Of a stretch of 64,000 nt of DNA, positions 16,827 through 25,208 are shown piece by piece; within the stretch, counting starts at the first letter, position 1; every line of letters starts with the position of its first letter. Both the position numbers and the translations under genes were made by a program. The notes beneath the pieces are model-generated. The model saw only the letters and a program-made list of their open reading frames with translations. It did no database searches and was not told where the DNA came from. Source of the DNA: Antarctobacter sediminis (GTDB lineage: Bacteria; Pseudomonadota; Alphaproteobacteria; Rhodobacterales; Rhodobacteraceae); the NCBI RefSeq assembly GCF_019218285.1, contig NZ_JAHUZG010000003.1, positions 434,001 to 498,000 of the forward strand, given 5' to 3'.

Positions 16827-18062
16827 TCAGTCCACCGCGTCGCGGGTCAAGAGACCCGTGGTTAGCGCGCCGGTTTCAACCCTCTGCTGCCATAGCTGCC
16901 CAAGCGCGCGCATGTGATCGCGCAGCAATTCTTCGTGTTTTTCCAACCAGTCAGGAACCGAGCGGAATTCGGCAATCCGGGCCTTGCCCGACTGGATTCG
17001 CACCACGGGCCAATCTCCGATCAGCGCGTTGTCGATGCCAAAGACATGTTCCCCCCACCAGCGCGCCGGACCAAAGGCGTGAGTCACCGGTTCCATCTGT
17101 TTCATCGTCGTCAGCACCGACACCGGGTGGACCGAGGCGACCTTTTCCACTGCTGCGTGCCAGATTTCCAGAATGGCGACATATTCCCAGCTCACCGCGC
17201 TCCATGATCCGGGGTAGCGCGCATTATATTCCTTGAAGAACTCACTGGGACGATTGAAGAAAAACGCCTTGCGCGCCAGTTTCGGATCGTCGAAATCCGG
17301 GAACTGGAACAGCGTGCCTTCCATGAACTCGGGCGAGGTGCGTTCGACCACGCGCTGATAGTTGTCAAAGGTGCAGGACATGATCCGGCCCTTGAACCCC
17401 TTTTGGTGCGCATATTCCGTCATCGCGTGAACCATCGGCGTATAGCTGGTGCACCAGCAAAGAACATCCGGCTCCGCATCCAGCATCGGCTGCACGATCG
17501 AGGCCACGTCCGTTTGCTCGGGATCGTACTGGATGTCCTTGACCACGGGCAGATCCGCAACTTCGCAAGCTGCGCGATAGGTGGCGGTGGATGGCAGGCC
17601 AAGCGCATCTTTCTGGCTGCACATGGCGATCCGTCGGCGTTCCGGTTCGTTTTCGGCCAGCCAGTCTACGCCGGTCACGTTGAAGACCGGATGCACTTCG
17701 GATGGGGCGATCAGATAGCGGGTATCGGGCGACAGGTCGCTGGGCAGCAGGGTCGAGGTCAGCACCCGGTGCTGGTTCAGAAAGCTGCGCAACGGGGTAA
17801 AGGTATCGCCGCCCAGCATCATCAGCAGTTTGACCTGCTCTGTCAGCACGAGGTGCCGGGCCCCTTCCATCGCGCGTTCTGGATCATAGCCGCAATCGAA
17901 GGGGATGATTCTCAGCGGATAGCGCCGCCCGCCGATCAGAATGCCACCGGCCCGGTTCAGCCAGTCGGCCCATAGCTGGACCCCGTTCAGCCCCGGCAGG
18001 CCCCAGGAACTGACCGGACCACTGAGCGGTGCAAGGAATCCGATGTTGACCGGATCGCTCAT
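16827..18062 (-). CDS. Periplasmic-binding-protein-fold protein, possibly a cytoplasmic ligand sensor
   Basis: A 411-residue protein like the receptors for amides and branched-chain amino acids (type I periplasmic binding fold, opening with NIGFLAPLSGPVSSWG). With the ATG at 18062 there is no signal peptide. A longer start at 18143 has a better ribosome-binding site (AAAGGG) but adds a 27-residue leader without a clear cleavage site. No ABC permease or ATPase genes adjoin. It is transcribed away from tmm. It may be a cytoplasmic sensor of the AmiC kind, or an exported receptor for a transporter encoded elsewhere. Confidence 0.68.
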   Translation of the reverse strand: MSDPVNIGFLAPLSGPVSSWGLPGLNGVQLWADWLNRAGGILIGGRRYPLRIIPFDCGYDPERAMEGARHLVLTEQVKLLMMLGGDTFTPLRSFLNQHRVLTSTLLPSDLSPDTRYLIAPSEVHPVFNVTGVDWLAENEPERRRIAMCSQKDALGLPSTATYRAACEVADLPVVKDIQYDPEQTDVASIVQPMLDAEPDVLCWCTSYTPMVHAMTEYAHQKGFKGRIMSCTFDNYQRVVERTSPEFMEGTLFQFPDFDDPKLARKAFFFNRPSEFFKEYNARYPGSWSAVSWEYVAILEIWHAAVEKVASVHPVSVLTTMKQMEPVTHAFGPARWWGEHVFGIDNALIGDWPVVRIQSGKARIAEFRSVPDWLEKHEELLRDHMRALGQLWQQRVETGALTTGLLTRDAVD

Positions 18063-18213
18063 CCCGACGCGATCGTTGGGAAACAGCGAAGAAACAGCGA
18101 TGCGATGTGCGAAACTGGAGCTGAGCATACCAATTGCTACCATTCGCGCGCCCTTTTTCAAGTCACCATCGTCTTTATCTGCGGGGAAATTTGTTCCCTG
18201 TGATGAAAAATCG

Positions 18214-18242
18214 TTGACAAGGCGGGGACTCAAAGGTGAGAT
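18214..18242 (+). promoter_or_regulatory. Predicted sigma-70 promoter of tmm
   Basis: TTGACA at 18214-18219 and TGAGAT at 18237-18242 are separated by 17 bp, giving a perfect -35 and a fair -10. The start of transcription would fall near 18249, about 46 bp before the tmm ATG. Confidence 0.6.
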
Positions 18243-18269
18243 TTGGTTCAACCAATAAGAACCAATTGG
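18243..18269. promoter_or_regulatory. Operator-like repeats over the tmm transcription start
   Basis: The segment directly downstream of the predicted -10 holds the palindrome TTGGT-TCA-ACCAA (18243-18255). It also holds two AACCAAT boxes exactly 10 bp apart (18250 and 18260), the second continuing into a CCAATTGG palindrome. The first pattern fits a FadR-like GntR dimer, the second an AraC-type protein. The position over the start site suggests repression or roadblock control. Confidence 0.55.
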
Positions 18270-18294
18270 AATCCACCTGACAAGGGAGACAGAC

Positions 18295-19644
18295 ATGAGC
18301 AAGAAACGCGTCGCGATCATCGGGGCTGGACCGTCCGGGCTGGCCCAGCTGCGCGCCTTCCAATCCGCCGCCGCCAAGGGCGAGGAAATCCCCGAGATCG
18401 TCTGCTTTGAAAAGCAGGACAACTGGGGCGGGCTGTGGAACTACACATGGCGCACCGGTCTGGATGAAAATGGCGAACCCGTGCATTGCTCGATGTACCG
18501 TTACCTCTGGTCCAACGGCCCCAAGGAAGGTCTGGAATTCGCCGACTATTCCTTTGAAGAGCATTTCGGCAAACAGATCGCTTCGTATCCGCCCCGCGCT
18601 GTGCTGTTCGATTACATCGAAGGCCGCGTGAAAAAGGCCAATGTCCGCGACTGGATCCGCTTTAACACTGCCGTGCGCTGGATCAACTTTGACGATGCCA
18701 GCGGCAAGTTCACGGTGACCGTGCATGACCACGACAAGGATCACGTCTATTCCGAAGACTTTGATCACGTGATCTGTGCTTCGGGCCACTTCTCGACCCC
18801 GAACGTGCCCTATTACGAAGGCTTCGAGGCCTTCAACGGGCGCCTCGTGCATGCGCATGACTTCCGCGATGCGCGCGAATTCTCGGGCAAGGACATCCTT
18901 GTCGTCGGTTCGTCCTACTCTGCCGAAGACATCGGATCGCAGTGCTGGAAATACGGGGCCAAGACGATCACGTCCTGCTATCGCAGCGCGCCCATGGGCT
19001 TCAAATGGCCGGACAACTGGGAAGAAAAGCCCGCGATGCAAAAGGTCGACGGCAACACCGTCTACTTCTCGGACGGCACCACCAAGGACGTGGATGCCAT
19101 CATCCTGTGCACCGGCTACAAGCACTTCTTCAACTTCCTGCCGGACGACCTGCGCCTGAAGACTGCCAACCGACTGGCCAGCGCGGACCTCTACAAGGGG
19201 GTGGTCTATGCCCACAACCCGCAGATGTTCTACCTTGGCATGCAGGACCAGTGGTTCACCTTCAACATGTTCGACGCGCAGGCCTGGTGGGTCCGCGATG
19301 CGATCATGGGCAAGATCGACATTTCCGGCGTCACCAAGGACCAGATGCTGGCGGATGTGAAAGAACGCGAAGAGCGCGAAGAAGCCAGCGATGACGTGAA
19401 ATACGCGATCCGTTATCAGGCCGACTATATCGAAGAGCTGGTTGCCGAAACGGACTATCCCAGCTTTGACATCGATGGCGCCTGCCAAGCCTTCTACGAA
19501 TGGAAAAAGCACAAGGCCGAAGACATCATGGCCTTCCGCAACAACAGCTACAAGTCCGTGATGACCGGCACCATGGCACCCGTTCACCACACCCCGTGGA
19601 AAGATGCGCTGGACGACAGCATGGAGGCCTATCTGCGGAACTGA
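18295..19644 (+). CDS. tmm: Trimethylamine monooxygenase
   Basis: A 449-residue class B flavin monooxygenase closely resembling Roseobacter Tmm as remembered. It oxidises trimethylamine to trimethylamine N-oxide with NADPH and O2, and related enzymes also turn dimethylsulfide into DMSO. FAD motif [10 protein letters not shown] (residues 10-19), NADPH motif [11 protein letters not shown] near residue 202, the FMO fingerprint [11 protein letters not shown] near residue 178, and CTGYKHFF late in the protein are all present. It has its own promoter and GGGAG ribosome site. The next pathway enzyme, Tdm, is not adjacent as it is in many relatives. Confidence 0.95.
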   Translation: MSKKRVAIIGAGPSGLAQLRAFQSAAAKGEEIPEIVCFEKQDNWGGLWNYTWRTGLDENGEPVHCSMYRYLWSNGPKEGLEFADYSFEEHFGKQIASYPPRAVLFDYIEGRVKKANVRDWIRFNTAVRWINFDDASGKFTVTVHDHDKDHVYSEDFDHVICASGHFSTPNVPYYEGFEAFNGRLVHAHDFRDAREFSGKDILVVGSSYSAEDIGSQCWKYGAKTITSCYRSAPMGFKWPDNWEEKPAMQKVDGNTVYFSDGTTKDVDAIILCTGYKHFFNFLPDDLRLKTANRLASADLYKGVVYAHNPQMFYLGMQDQWFTFNMFDAQAWWVRDAIMGKIDISGVTKDQMLADVKEREEREEASDDVKYAIRYQADYIEELVAETDYPSFDIDGACQAFYEWKKHKAEDIMAFRNNSYKSVMTGTMAPVHHTPWKDALDDSMEAYLRN

Positions 19645-19746
19645 TCCAGATGGTTGCCCGGGGCCGAGCGAACAGGCGTCCCGGGCCTCCTATCCTGTGG
19701 CATGCGCATTTTCTCACTCCCCGCGTTATGTGCTGCCACAGGACCC

Positions 19747-19783
19747 AACCCCGGCTCTGCCTGTCTTTCAGGCAGAAAGGGGT
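19747..19783 (+). other. Two-part stem-loop downstream of tmm
   Basis: The inner stem TCTGCCTG (19756-19763) pairs with CAGGCAGA (19769-19776) around a 5-nt loop, and an outer AACCCC/GGGGT stem extends it. There is no T-run. It could protect the tmm mRNA 3' end or belong to a small RNA ending at the next terminator. Confidence 0.5.
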
Positions 19784-19837
19784 CTGAAACATCCCCCTCC
19801 CCGGCCCGAAGAACTGTCCCCTTCACGGTCCGGTTTG

Positions 19838-19866
19838 GCCCCTGTCTGAATGGCAGGGGCTTTTTT
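19838..19866 (+). terminator. Rho-independent terminator after tmm
   Basis: The 7-bp stem GCCCCTG / CAGGGGC with a 9-nt loop is followed by six T. It lies 194 bp past the tmm stop, unusually far, so either tmm has a long 3' UTR or a short RNA ends here. Confidence 0.82.
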
Positions 19867-19927
19867 CATGCGTGGGTCCAAGTGTCGGCGCCGCCAAATA
19901 CTTATATTAAAAGCAGTATCTTAGAGC

Positions 19928-19953
19928 GACCCCAAGGGCGCGCCTTGGAGGTC
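19928..19953 (+). other. Strong palindrome in the mgdA leader region
   Basis: GACC and CAAGG pair with CCTTG and GGTC around a GCGCG core, giving a near-perfect 26-nt hairpin about 200 bp before mgdA. It may be an RNA element or a dimeric operator. Confidence 0.5.
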
Positions 19954-19963
19954 TTGCGGCCAA

Positions 19964-19992
19964 AAAATTCACTTTGGGAATTTTAGTTTCCC
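19964..19992 (+). promoter_or_regulatory. Two mutually exclusive hairpins in the mgdA leader
   Basis: AAAATTC (19964-19970) can pair with GAATTTT (19978-19984). GGGAA (19976-19980) can instead pair with TTCCC (19988-19992). The shared bases mean only one can form at a time, the layout of attenuators and riboswitch expression platforms. A coding start is far downstream, so any effect would be on transcription. This is inference from base pairing only. Confidence 0.35.
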
Positions 19993-20149
19993 TAGAGGGC
20001 GTCCCTGTGTCGGGTTTCGAACCATGCCAACGGCACTTCACGAATATCCGGATTTTCGCAAAATGTCCGATCTGTGCCCGTTTCGGTCTGAATAGGACGG
20101 CGACTCGGACCAGCCTTTGGCCGAAGATGAAACAAAGGAGTCCGAATCT

Positions 20150-21400
20150 ATGCACTACTCAGGGTTCAAGGTCATCAAGGAAGCGCTCACCGGCCATCGC
20201 GGCTGGGGTCCGGCATGGCGCGATGCCACACCGAAAGCGCAATATGACTATGTCATCATCGGCGGCGGCGGTCATGGACTGGCCACAGCCTACTATCTCG
20301 CCAAGGAATTCAAGCAGGCGCGTATCGCGGTGCTGGAAAAGGGCTGGATCGGTGGCGGCAACGTCGGCCGCAACACCACGATCATCCGCTCGAACTACCT
20401 GTTGGACGGCAACGAACCCTTCTACGAGTTCTCGTTGCAACTGTGGGAAGGACTGGAGCAGGAACTGAACTACAACGCGATGGTCAGCCAGCGCGGTATC
20501 CTCAACCTGATCCACACTGACGCACAGCGCGATGCCTTTATCCGTCGCGGCAACGCGATGATCCTGAACGGCGCCGATGCCGAACTGTTGACCACCCAGC
20601 AGATCGTGGCGCGCTATCCGTTCCTGAACGTCGACAACGCCCGCTTCCCGATCAAGGGCGGACTGGCCCAGCATCGCGGCGGCACCGTGCGCCACGATGC
20701 CGTGGCTTGGGGCTATGCGCGCGCCGCCGACAAGCACGGCGTCGACATCATCCAGAATTGCGAGGTCACAGGTTTCCGGATCGAAAATGGCACCTGTACC
20801 GGTGTCGAAACCTCGCGCGGATTCATCGGGGCAGGCAAGGTCGCGGCCTGTGTTGCGGGGTCGTCCTCGCGCCTGATGGAGAAGGCAGGCATGCGGCTTC
20901 CGATTGAAAGCCATGTCCTGCAAGCGTTCGTGTCCGAAGGTCTGAAGCCGCTACTCCCCGGCGTCATCACCTTCGGCGCGGGCCATTTCTATTGCAGCCA
21001 GTCCGACAAGGGCGGCCTTGTCTTTGGCGGCGACATCGACGGCTACAACTCTTACGCACAGCGCGGCAACCTGCCCGTGGTCGAGGACGTCTGCGAAGGC
21101 GGCATGGCGATCTTCCCCAACCTTGGCCGCGCGCGACTGCTGCGTATGTGGGGCGGAATCATGGACATGTCGATGGACGGCTCTCCGATCATCGACCGCA
21201 CCCATATCGACGGGCTCTATTTCAATGGCGGCTGGTGTTACGGCGGCTTCAAGGCCACGCCTGCCTCGGGCTTTGCCTATGCGCATCTGCTGGCCACCGA
21301 CACACCGCACAAGACCGCAACCGCCTATCGCCTTGATCGTTTCGCCACCGGGCACATGATCGACGAAAAGGGCATGGGCAACCAGCCCAACCTGCATTGA
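20150..21400 (+). CDS. mgdA: N-methylglutamate dehydrogenase, beta-like subunit (SoxB type)
   Basis: A 416-residue flavoprotein homologous to the beta subunit of heterotetrameric sarcosine oxidase. It carries the FAD motif IIGGGGHGLATAYY near residues 33-46. TVRHDAVAWG near residue 183 matches the region where SoxB binds FMN through histidine. It forms a complex with the next three gene products and oxidises N-methylglutamate to glutamate, with the methyl carbon passing to THF. The ATG at 20150 follows AAAGGAG with a 9-nt gap. Gene order beta-delta-alpha-gamma is that of both sox and mgd operons; the linked mgs and gmaS genes favour N-methylglutamate over sarcosine. Confidence 0.87.
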   Translation: MHYSGFKVIKEALTGHRGWGPAWRDATPKAQYDYVIIGGGGHGLATAYYLAKEFKQARIAVLEKGWIGGGNVGRNTTIIRSNYLLDGNEPFYEFSLQLWEGLEQELNYNAMVSQRGILNLIHTDAQRDAFIRRGNAMILNGADAELLTTQQIVARYPFLNVDNARFPIKGGLAQHRGGTVRHDAVAWGYARAADKHGVDIIQNCEVTGFRIENGTCTGVETSRGFIGAGKVAACVAGSSSRLMEKAGMRLPIESHVLQAFVSEGLKPLLPGVITFGAGHFYCSQSDKGGLVFGGDIDGYNSYAQRGNLPVVEDVCEGGMAIFPNLGRARLLRMWGGIMDMSMDGSPIIDRTHIDGLYFNGGWCYGGFKATPASGFAYAHLLATDTPHKTATAYRLDRFATGHMIDEKGMGNQPNLH

Positions 21401-21413
21401 GCGAGGACCGGAC

Positions 21414-21701
21414 ATGCTGATCAATCACCCCATCCTCGGCCCCCGCGACGCCGCCGAATTCGTCTACAAGGGCGACGCATCCCTGATCCACCGGCCGGAC
21501 TGGCAAGCCCCTGACGCAGTGGCACAATTCACCGAATACGGATACCTGCGCGACAACCCCGCCGGGCTGCACCGCGAGTTGTGGTTCCACGAACAGGGCG
21601 ACCGGTCCTGGCTGGTCGTGACCCGCGACACCACCACCCATGAAATCACCAAGGTAGAGCTGGCGCGCGATGTGGCGCGGGCCGAGGGGCGTTCCAAATG
21701 A
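21414..21701 (+). CDS. mgdB: N-methylglutamate dehydrogenase, delta-like subunit, zinc ligands lost
   Basis: A 95-residue SoxD-like subunit. In sarcosine oxidase the delta subunit binds zinc through an N-terminal CPxCG motif plus a later His and Cys. Here the first motif reads NHPILGPRD, the later one FHEQGDRSW, and the protein has no cysteine at all, so it cannot bind zinc in the known way. It lies 13 bp after mgdA and overlaps mgdC by four bases. It is most likely a structural clamp between the alpha and beta subunits. Confidence 0.85.
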   Translation: MLINHPILGPRDAAEFVYKGDASLIHRPDWQAPDAVAQFTEYGYLRDNPAGLHRELWFHEQGDRSWLVVTRDTTTHEITKVELARDVARAEGRSK

Positions 21702-24649
21702 CCGGCAAAAACCGACTGAACGGCGGCCTGATCGACCGCAACAAGCCCATGTCCTTCACCTTTGACGGCAAGCGCTATAGCGGGTTTCAGGGGGATACGC
21801 TGGCCTCTGCGCTGTTGGCGAACGGCGTGCGCCTCATGGGCCGCAGCTTTAAGTATCACCGTCCGCGCGGCCCTCTGACCGCCGGGTCCGAAGAGCCGAA
21901 CGCCATCGTCGAACTGCGCAGCGGTGCCCGGAAGGAACCGAACACCCGCGCCACCACGGCCGAGTTGTTCGACGGGCTGACCGCCAATTCGCAGAACCGC
22001 TGGCCGTCGCTGAAATTCGACGCGATGGCGGTCAACGACCGGCTGTCCACCTTCTTTGCCGCCGGGTTCTACTACAAAACCTTCATGTGGCCCGCCGCCT
22101 TCTGGGAGAAGGTCTATGAGCCGATCATTCGCAAGGCCGCCGGATTGGGCACGCTTGCGCATGAGCCGGACCCGGACAGCTATGACAAGGGTTTTCTGCA
22201 CTGTGATCTGCTGATCATCGGCGCTGGTCCGGCGGGTCTTGCCGCGGCGTTGACCGCCGGGGAATCCGGGGCACGCGTGATCCTCGCGGACGAGGATTAT
22301 ATGCTGGGCGGGCGCCTGAATTCCGACAGCGGCCTGCTGGCGGATGAGGATGGCACCGCCTGGGCCGCGCAGGCCGTCGCCCGTCTGAGCGCGATGCCCA
22401 ATGTTCGCGTCATGTCGCGCAGTACGGTGATCGGAGCCTTTGACCACGGCATCTATGGCATGGTCGAACGGGTCAGCGACCACCTGCCCGAACCCGCTCC
22501 CGGCAAGCCGCGCCAGATCCTGTGGCGGATCTATTCCAAGCGCGCGATCCTCGCAGCCGGGGCCACCGAACGCCCCATCGTCTTTGAAAACAACGACCGT
22601 CCGGGCATCATGCTGGCCTCGGCCATGCGCAGCTATGCCAACCGCTGGGCGGTCACACCGGGCAAGGCGATTGCCGTCTTTACCAACAACGACGACGGGC
22701 ACCGCACCGCTGCCGACCTGCACGCCAAAGGTGTCAAGGTGACGGTGATCGACACCCGCCCCGATGCTGGCATCACTCCGGATTACGAAATCCTGTCGGG
22801 TGCCCGTGTCACCGACACCAGCGGACGGCTTGGCCTGCGTCATGTCGAGGTCACGCAGGCCAATGGCCAGACGCGGACCCTGCTGGTTGACGGTCTGGGC
22901 GTCTCTGGCGGCTGGAACCCCAACGTTCACATGACGTGCCACCAGCGCGGTCGCCCGCAATGGGACGAAACGCTGGCCGCTTTCGTTCCCGGCGGCACCA
23001 TGCCGACCGGCCTTATCCCGGCGGGTGCGGCCAAGGGGGTGTTCTCTACCCATGGTGCGCTGACTTCGGGACAAGAAGCAGCGGCACAGGCCCTGTCCGA
23101 TCTGGGCATGGCGGCCCCTGCCCCGGTTCTCCCGCGGGCCGAGGATGCGCCGGTGCGCCTGACACCCTTCTGGCATGTCAAAGGTGCAAAACGTGCCTGG
23201 GTCGATCAACAGAACGACGTGACCGCCAAGGACGTGAAACTGGCGCATCAGGAAAACTTTGTCTCGGTCGAACACCTAAAGCGCTATACCACGCTGGGCA
23301 TGGCCACCGACCAAGGCAAGACCTCGAACATTGCGGGCCTTGCCATCATGGCCGAGGTCGCCGGCAAACAGATCCCCGAGGTCGGCACCACCATGTTCCG
23401 CCCGCCCTATACTCCGACGGCTATGGGCGTGCTGGCGGGTCGGTCTCGCGACAAGGATTTCCGCCCCGTCCGCAAGACCCCCAGCCACTACTGGGCCGAG
23501 GAACAGGGCGCTGTCTTTGTCGAGGTCGGCATGTGGCTGCGCGCGCAATGGTTCCCGAAACCCGGCGAAACCCATTGGCGGGAAAGCGTGGATCGCGAGG
23601 TTCTGCAAACCCGGAAATCCGTGGGCGTCTGTGACTGTACCACGCTGGGCAAAATCGACGTGCAAGGCACCGATGCAGCCGAGTTCCTGAACAAGGTCTA
23701 TGCCAATGGCTTTGCCAAACTGGCGGTGGGCAAGACCCGCTATGGCCTGATGCTGCGCGAAGACGGGATCGCCATGGACGACGGCACCGCCGCGCGCCTT
23801 GCAGAGGATCATTTCGTCGTCACCACCACCACCGCCAACGCGGTGCCGGTCTATCGTCACATGGAATTCGTGCGGCAGGTCCTGTTCCCGGACATGGACG
23901 TACAACTGATTTCCACCACCGAAGCATGGGCGCAATATGCCGTGGCCGGTCCGAACTCGCGCAAGCTGCTGCAAAAGATCGTCGACCCGGAATTCGACAT
24001 CTCGAACGAAGGCTTTCCCTTCATGGCCTGCGGCGAGATCACCGTTTGCGGCGGCTTGCGGGCGCGGTTGTTCCGGATCTCCTTCTCGGGCGAACTGGCG
24101 TTTGAAATCGCGGTGCCGACCCGCTATGGCGACGCGCTGATGCGCCGCCTGATGCAAGAGGGCCAAGAGTTCGACGTCACCCCCTATGGCACCGAAGCGC
24201 TGTCCGTCATGCGGATCGAAAAGGGCCACGCCGCAGGCAACGAGCTGAACGGAACCACCACCGCCAACAACCTTGGCATGGGTCGCATGGTCTCTAAGAA
24301 GAAGGACTCGATCGGGTCTACCCTCTCGGAACGCCCCGGCCTGAATGAAGATGGCGCGCTGAAACTGGTGGGCTTCAAGCCGGTCAACGCGCAGGACAAG
24401 GTGCCTGCCGGTGCGCATCTGATGACCAAGGGGTCGCCGGTCGATGCGGCACATGACCAAGGCTATATCACCTCGGCCTGTTTCTCGCCCAATCTTGGAT
24501 GCCATATTGGCATCGGCTACCTGAAATCCGGCGATACCCGCCTGGGCGAGGTTGTTCGCCTCGTCAGCCCGCTGACCGGCGTCGATCACGATGTCGAAGT
24601 TGTCAGCGCCCATTTTGTCGACCCAGAGGGGGAACGTCTCCGTGCATGA
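21698..24649 (+). CDS. mgdC: N-methylglutamate dehydrogenase, alpha-like subunit (SoxA type)
   Basis: A 983-residue protein with three parts: an N-terminal 2Fe-2S-like fold without cluster cysteines (residues about 1-110, YHRPRGPLTAGSEEPN), an NAD-binding oxidoreductase domain with GAGPAGLAAALTAGE near residue 172, and a C-terminal GcvT-type folate-binding domain (about residues 600-970). The folate domain takes up the C1 unit as 5,10-methylene-THF. Length and layout equal sarcosine oxidase alpha. It overlaps mgdB and mgdD. Confidence 0.88.
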   Translation: MTGKNRLNGGLIDRNKPMSFTFDGKRYSGFQGDTLASALLANGVRLMGRSFKYHRPRGPLTAGSEEPNAIVELRSGARKEPNTRATTAELFDGLTANSQNRWPSLKFDAMAVNDRLSTFFAAGFYYKTFMWPAAFWEKVYEPIIRKAAGLGTLAHEPDPDSYDKGFLHCDLLIIGAGPAGLAAALTAGESGARVILADEDYMLGGRLNSDSGLLADEDGTAWAAQAVARLSAMPNVRVMSRSTVIGAFDHGIYGMVERVSDHLPEPAPGKPRQILWRIYSKRAILAAGATERPIVFENNDRPGIMLASAMRSYANRWAVTPGKAIAVFTNNDDGHRTAADLHAKGVKVTVIDTRPDAGITPDYEILSGARVTDTSGRLGLRHVEVTQANGQTRTLLVDGLGVSGGWNPNVHMTCHQRGRPQWDETLAAFVPGGTMPTGLIPAGAAKGVFSTHGALTSGQEAAAQALSDLGMAAPAPVLPRAEDAPVRLTPFWHVKGAKRAWVDQQNDVTAKDVKLAHQENFVSVEHLKRYTTLGMATDQGKTSNIAGLAIMAEVAGKQIPEVGTTMFRPPYTPTAMGVLAGRSRDKDFRPVRKTPSHYWAEEQGAVFVEVGMWLRAQWFPKPGETHWRESVDREVLQTRKSVGVCDCTTLGKIDVQGTDAAEFLNKVYANGFAKLAVGKTRYGLMLREDGIAMDDGTAARLAEDHFVVTTTTANAVPVYRHMEFVRQVLFPDMDVQLISTTEAWAQYAVAGPNSRKLLQKIVDPEFDISNEGFPFMACGEITVCGGLRARLFRISFSGELAFEIAVPTRYGDALMRRLMQEGQEFDVTPYGTEALSVMRIEKGHAAGNELNGTTTANNLGMGRMVSKKKDSIGSTLSERPGLNEDGALKLVGFKPVNAQDKVPAGAHLMTKGSPVDAAHDQGYITSACFSPNLGCHIGIGYLKSGDTRLGEVVRLVSPLTGVDHDVEVVSAHFVDPEGERLRA

Positions 24650-25202
24650 TCTGAAACCCCTGACCCCGCTTGGTGCCACCGATCCGCGCGTCGACAGCAT
24701 CGGATCGGTGACCCTGACCGAAGTCACCTCTGTTGCGCTGGCCTCTGTCGCCGCGCGGCTGGGCCACGAAGAGGCGGCGCGCAGTGCCTTGGCGGCCTTC
24801 ATCGGTGGCGAGGTTCCTGCCCCGTCGCGCCATGGTGGCGGTGCGCTCAATGCCTTCTGGACCGGCCCCGATCAATGGATGGTCGAGGCCCCGATGGATA
24901 CCCATGAGGACCTGGCGCATCACCTGGCAGAGGTGCTGGGTGCCGATGCCAGCGTCACGGAACAGACCGACGCATGGTGCCGGTTCGATCTTTCGGGCTA
25001 TGAACTGCCGTCGATCATGGAACTGCTCTGCCCGGTCGACCTGCGGTCATGGCAGGGGGGCGAGGTTCAGCGAACCTCGATCGACCACCTTGGCTGTTTC
25101 GTGCTGAACCGCGGCCCGCGCGCCCTGTCGGTGATCGGCCCGCGCAGTTCGGCAGGATCGCTGCACCACGCGCTGATGACGGCCTGCAAGTCGGCCGCCT
25201 GA
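24642..25202 (+). CDS. mgdD: N-methylglutamate dehydrogenase, gamma-like subunit (SoxG type)
   Basis: A 186-residue SoxG-family protein. A GTG start at 24642 inside the mgdC end, preceded by AGAGGGGG, gives MHDLKPLTPLGATDPR, the usual N-terminus; longer frames would duplicate mgdC sequence. The fold is related to the GcvT family and it completes the four-subunit enzyme. It ends six bases before the convergent GlxA-type regulator, with no room for a terminator between them. Confidence 0.86.
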   Translation: MHDLKPLTPLGATDPRVDSIGSVTLTEVTSVALASVAARLGHEEAARSALAAFIGGEVPAPSRHGGGALNAFWTGPDQWMVEAPMDTHEDLAHHLAEVLGADASVTEQTDAWCRFDLSGYELPSIMELLCPVDLRSWQGGEVQRTSIDHLGCFVLNRGPRALSVIGPRSSAGSLHHALMTACKSAA

Positions 25203-25208
25203 CAACAC

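Larger units (their letters stand above)
19645..20149 (+). other. 505-bp structured intergenic region between tmm and mgdA
   Basis: No gene is seen here. It holds, in order, a hairpin at 19747-19783, a terminator at 19838-19866, a strong palindrome at 19928-19953 and two overlapping, mutually exclusive hairpins at 19964-19992. About 155 bp of unstructured leader then runs to the mgdA ribosome site AAAGGAG (20134-20140). The part after the terminator is probably the mgdABCD promoter and 5' leader. Confidence 0.6.

Noticed and set aside
20008-20030. GGTTTCGAACC-like sequence in the mgdA leader, considered as a tRNA T-arm
   Set aside because: No acceptor stem, anticodon arm or D-arm could be drawn around it.
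21464-23275. A 603-codon minus-strand frame opposite mgdC
   Set aside because: Antisense shadow of a long GC-rich gene; no family features.
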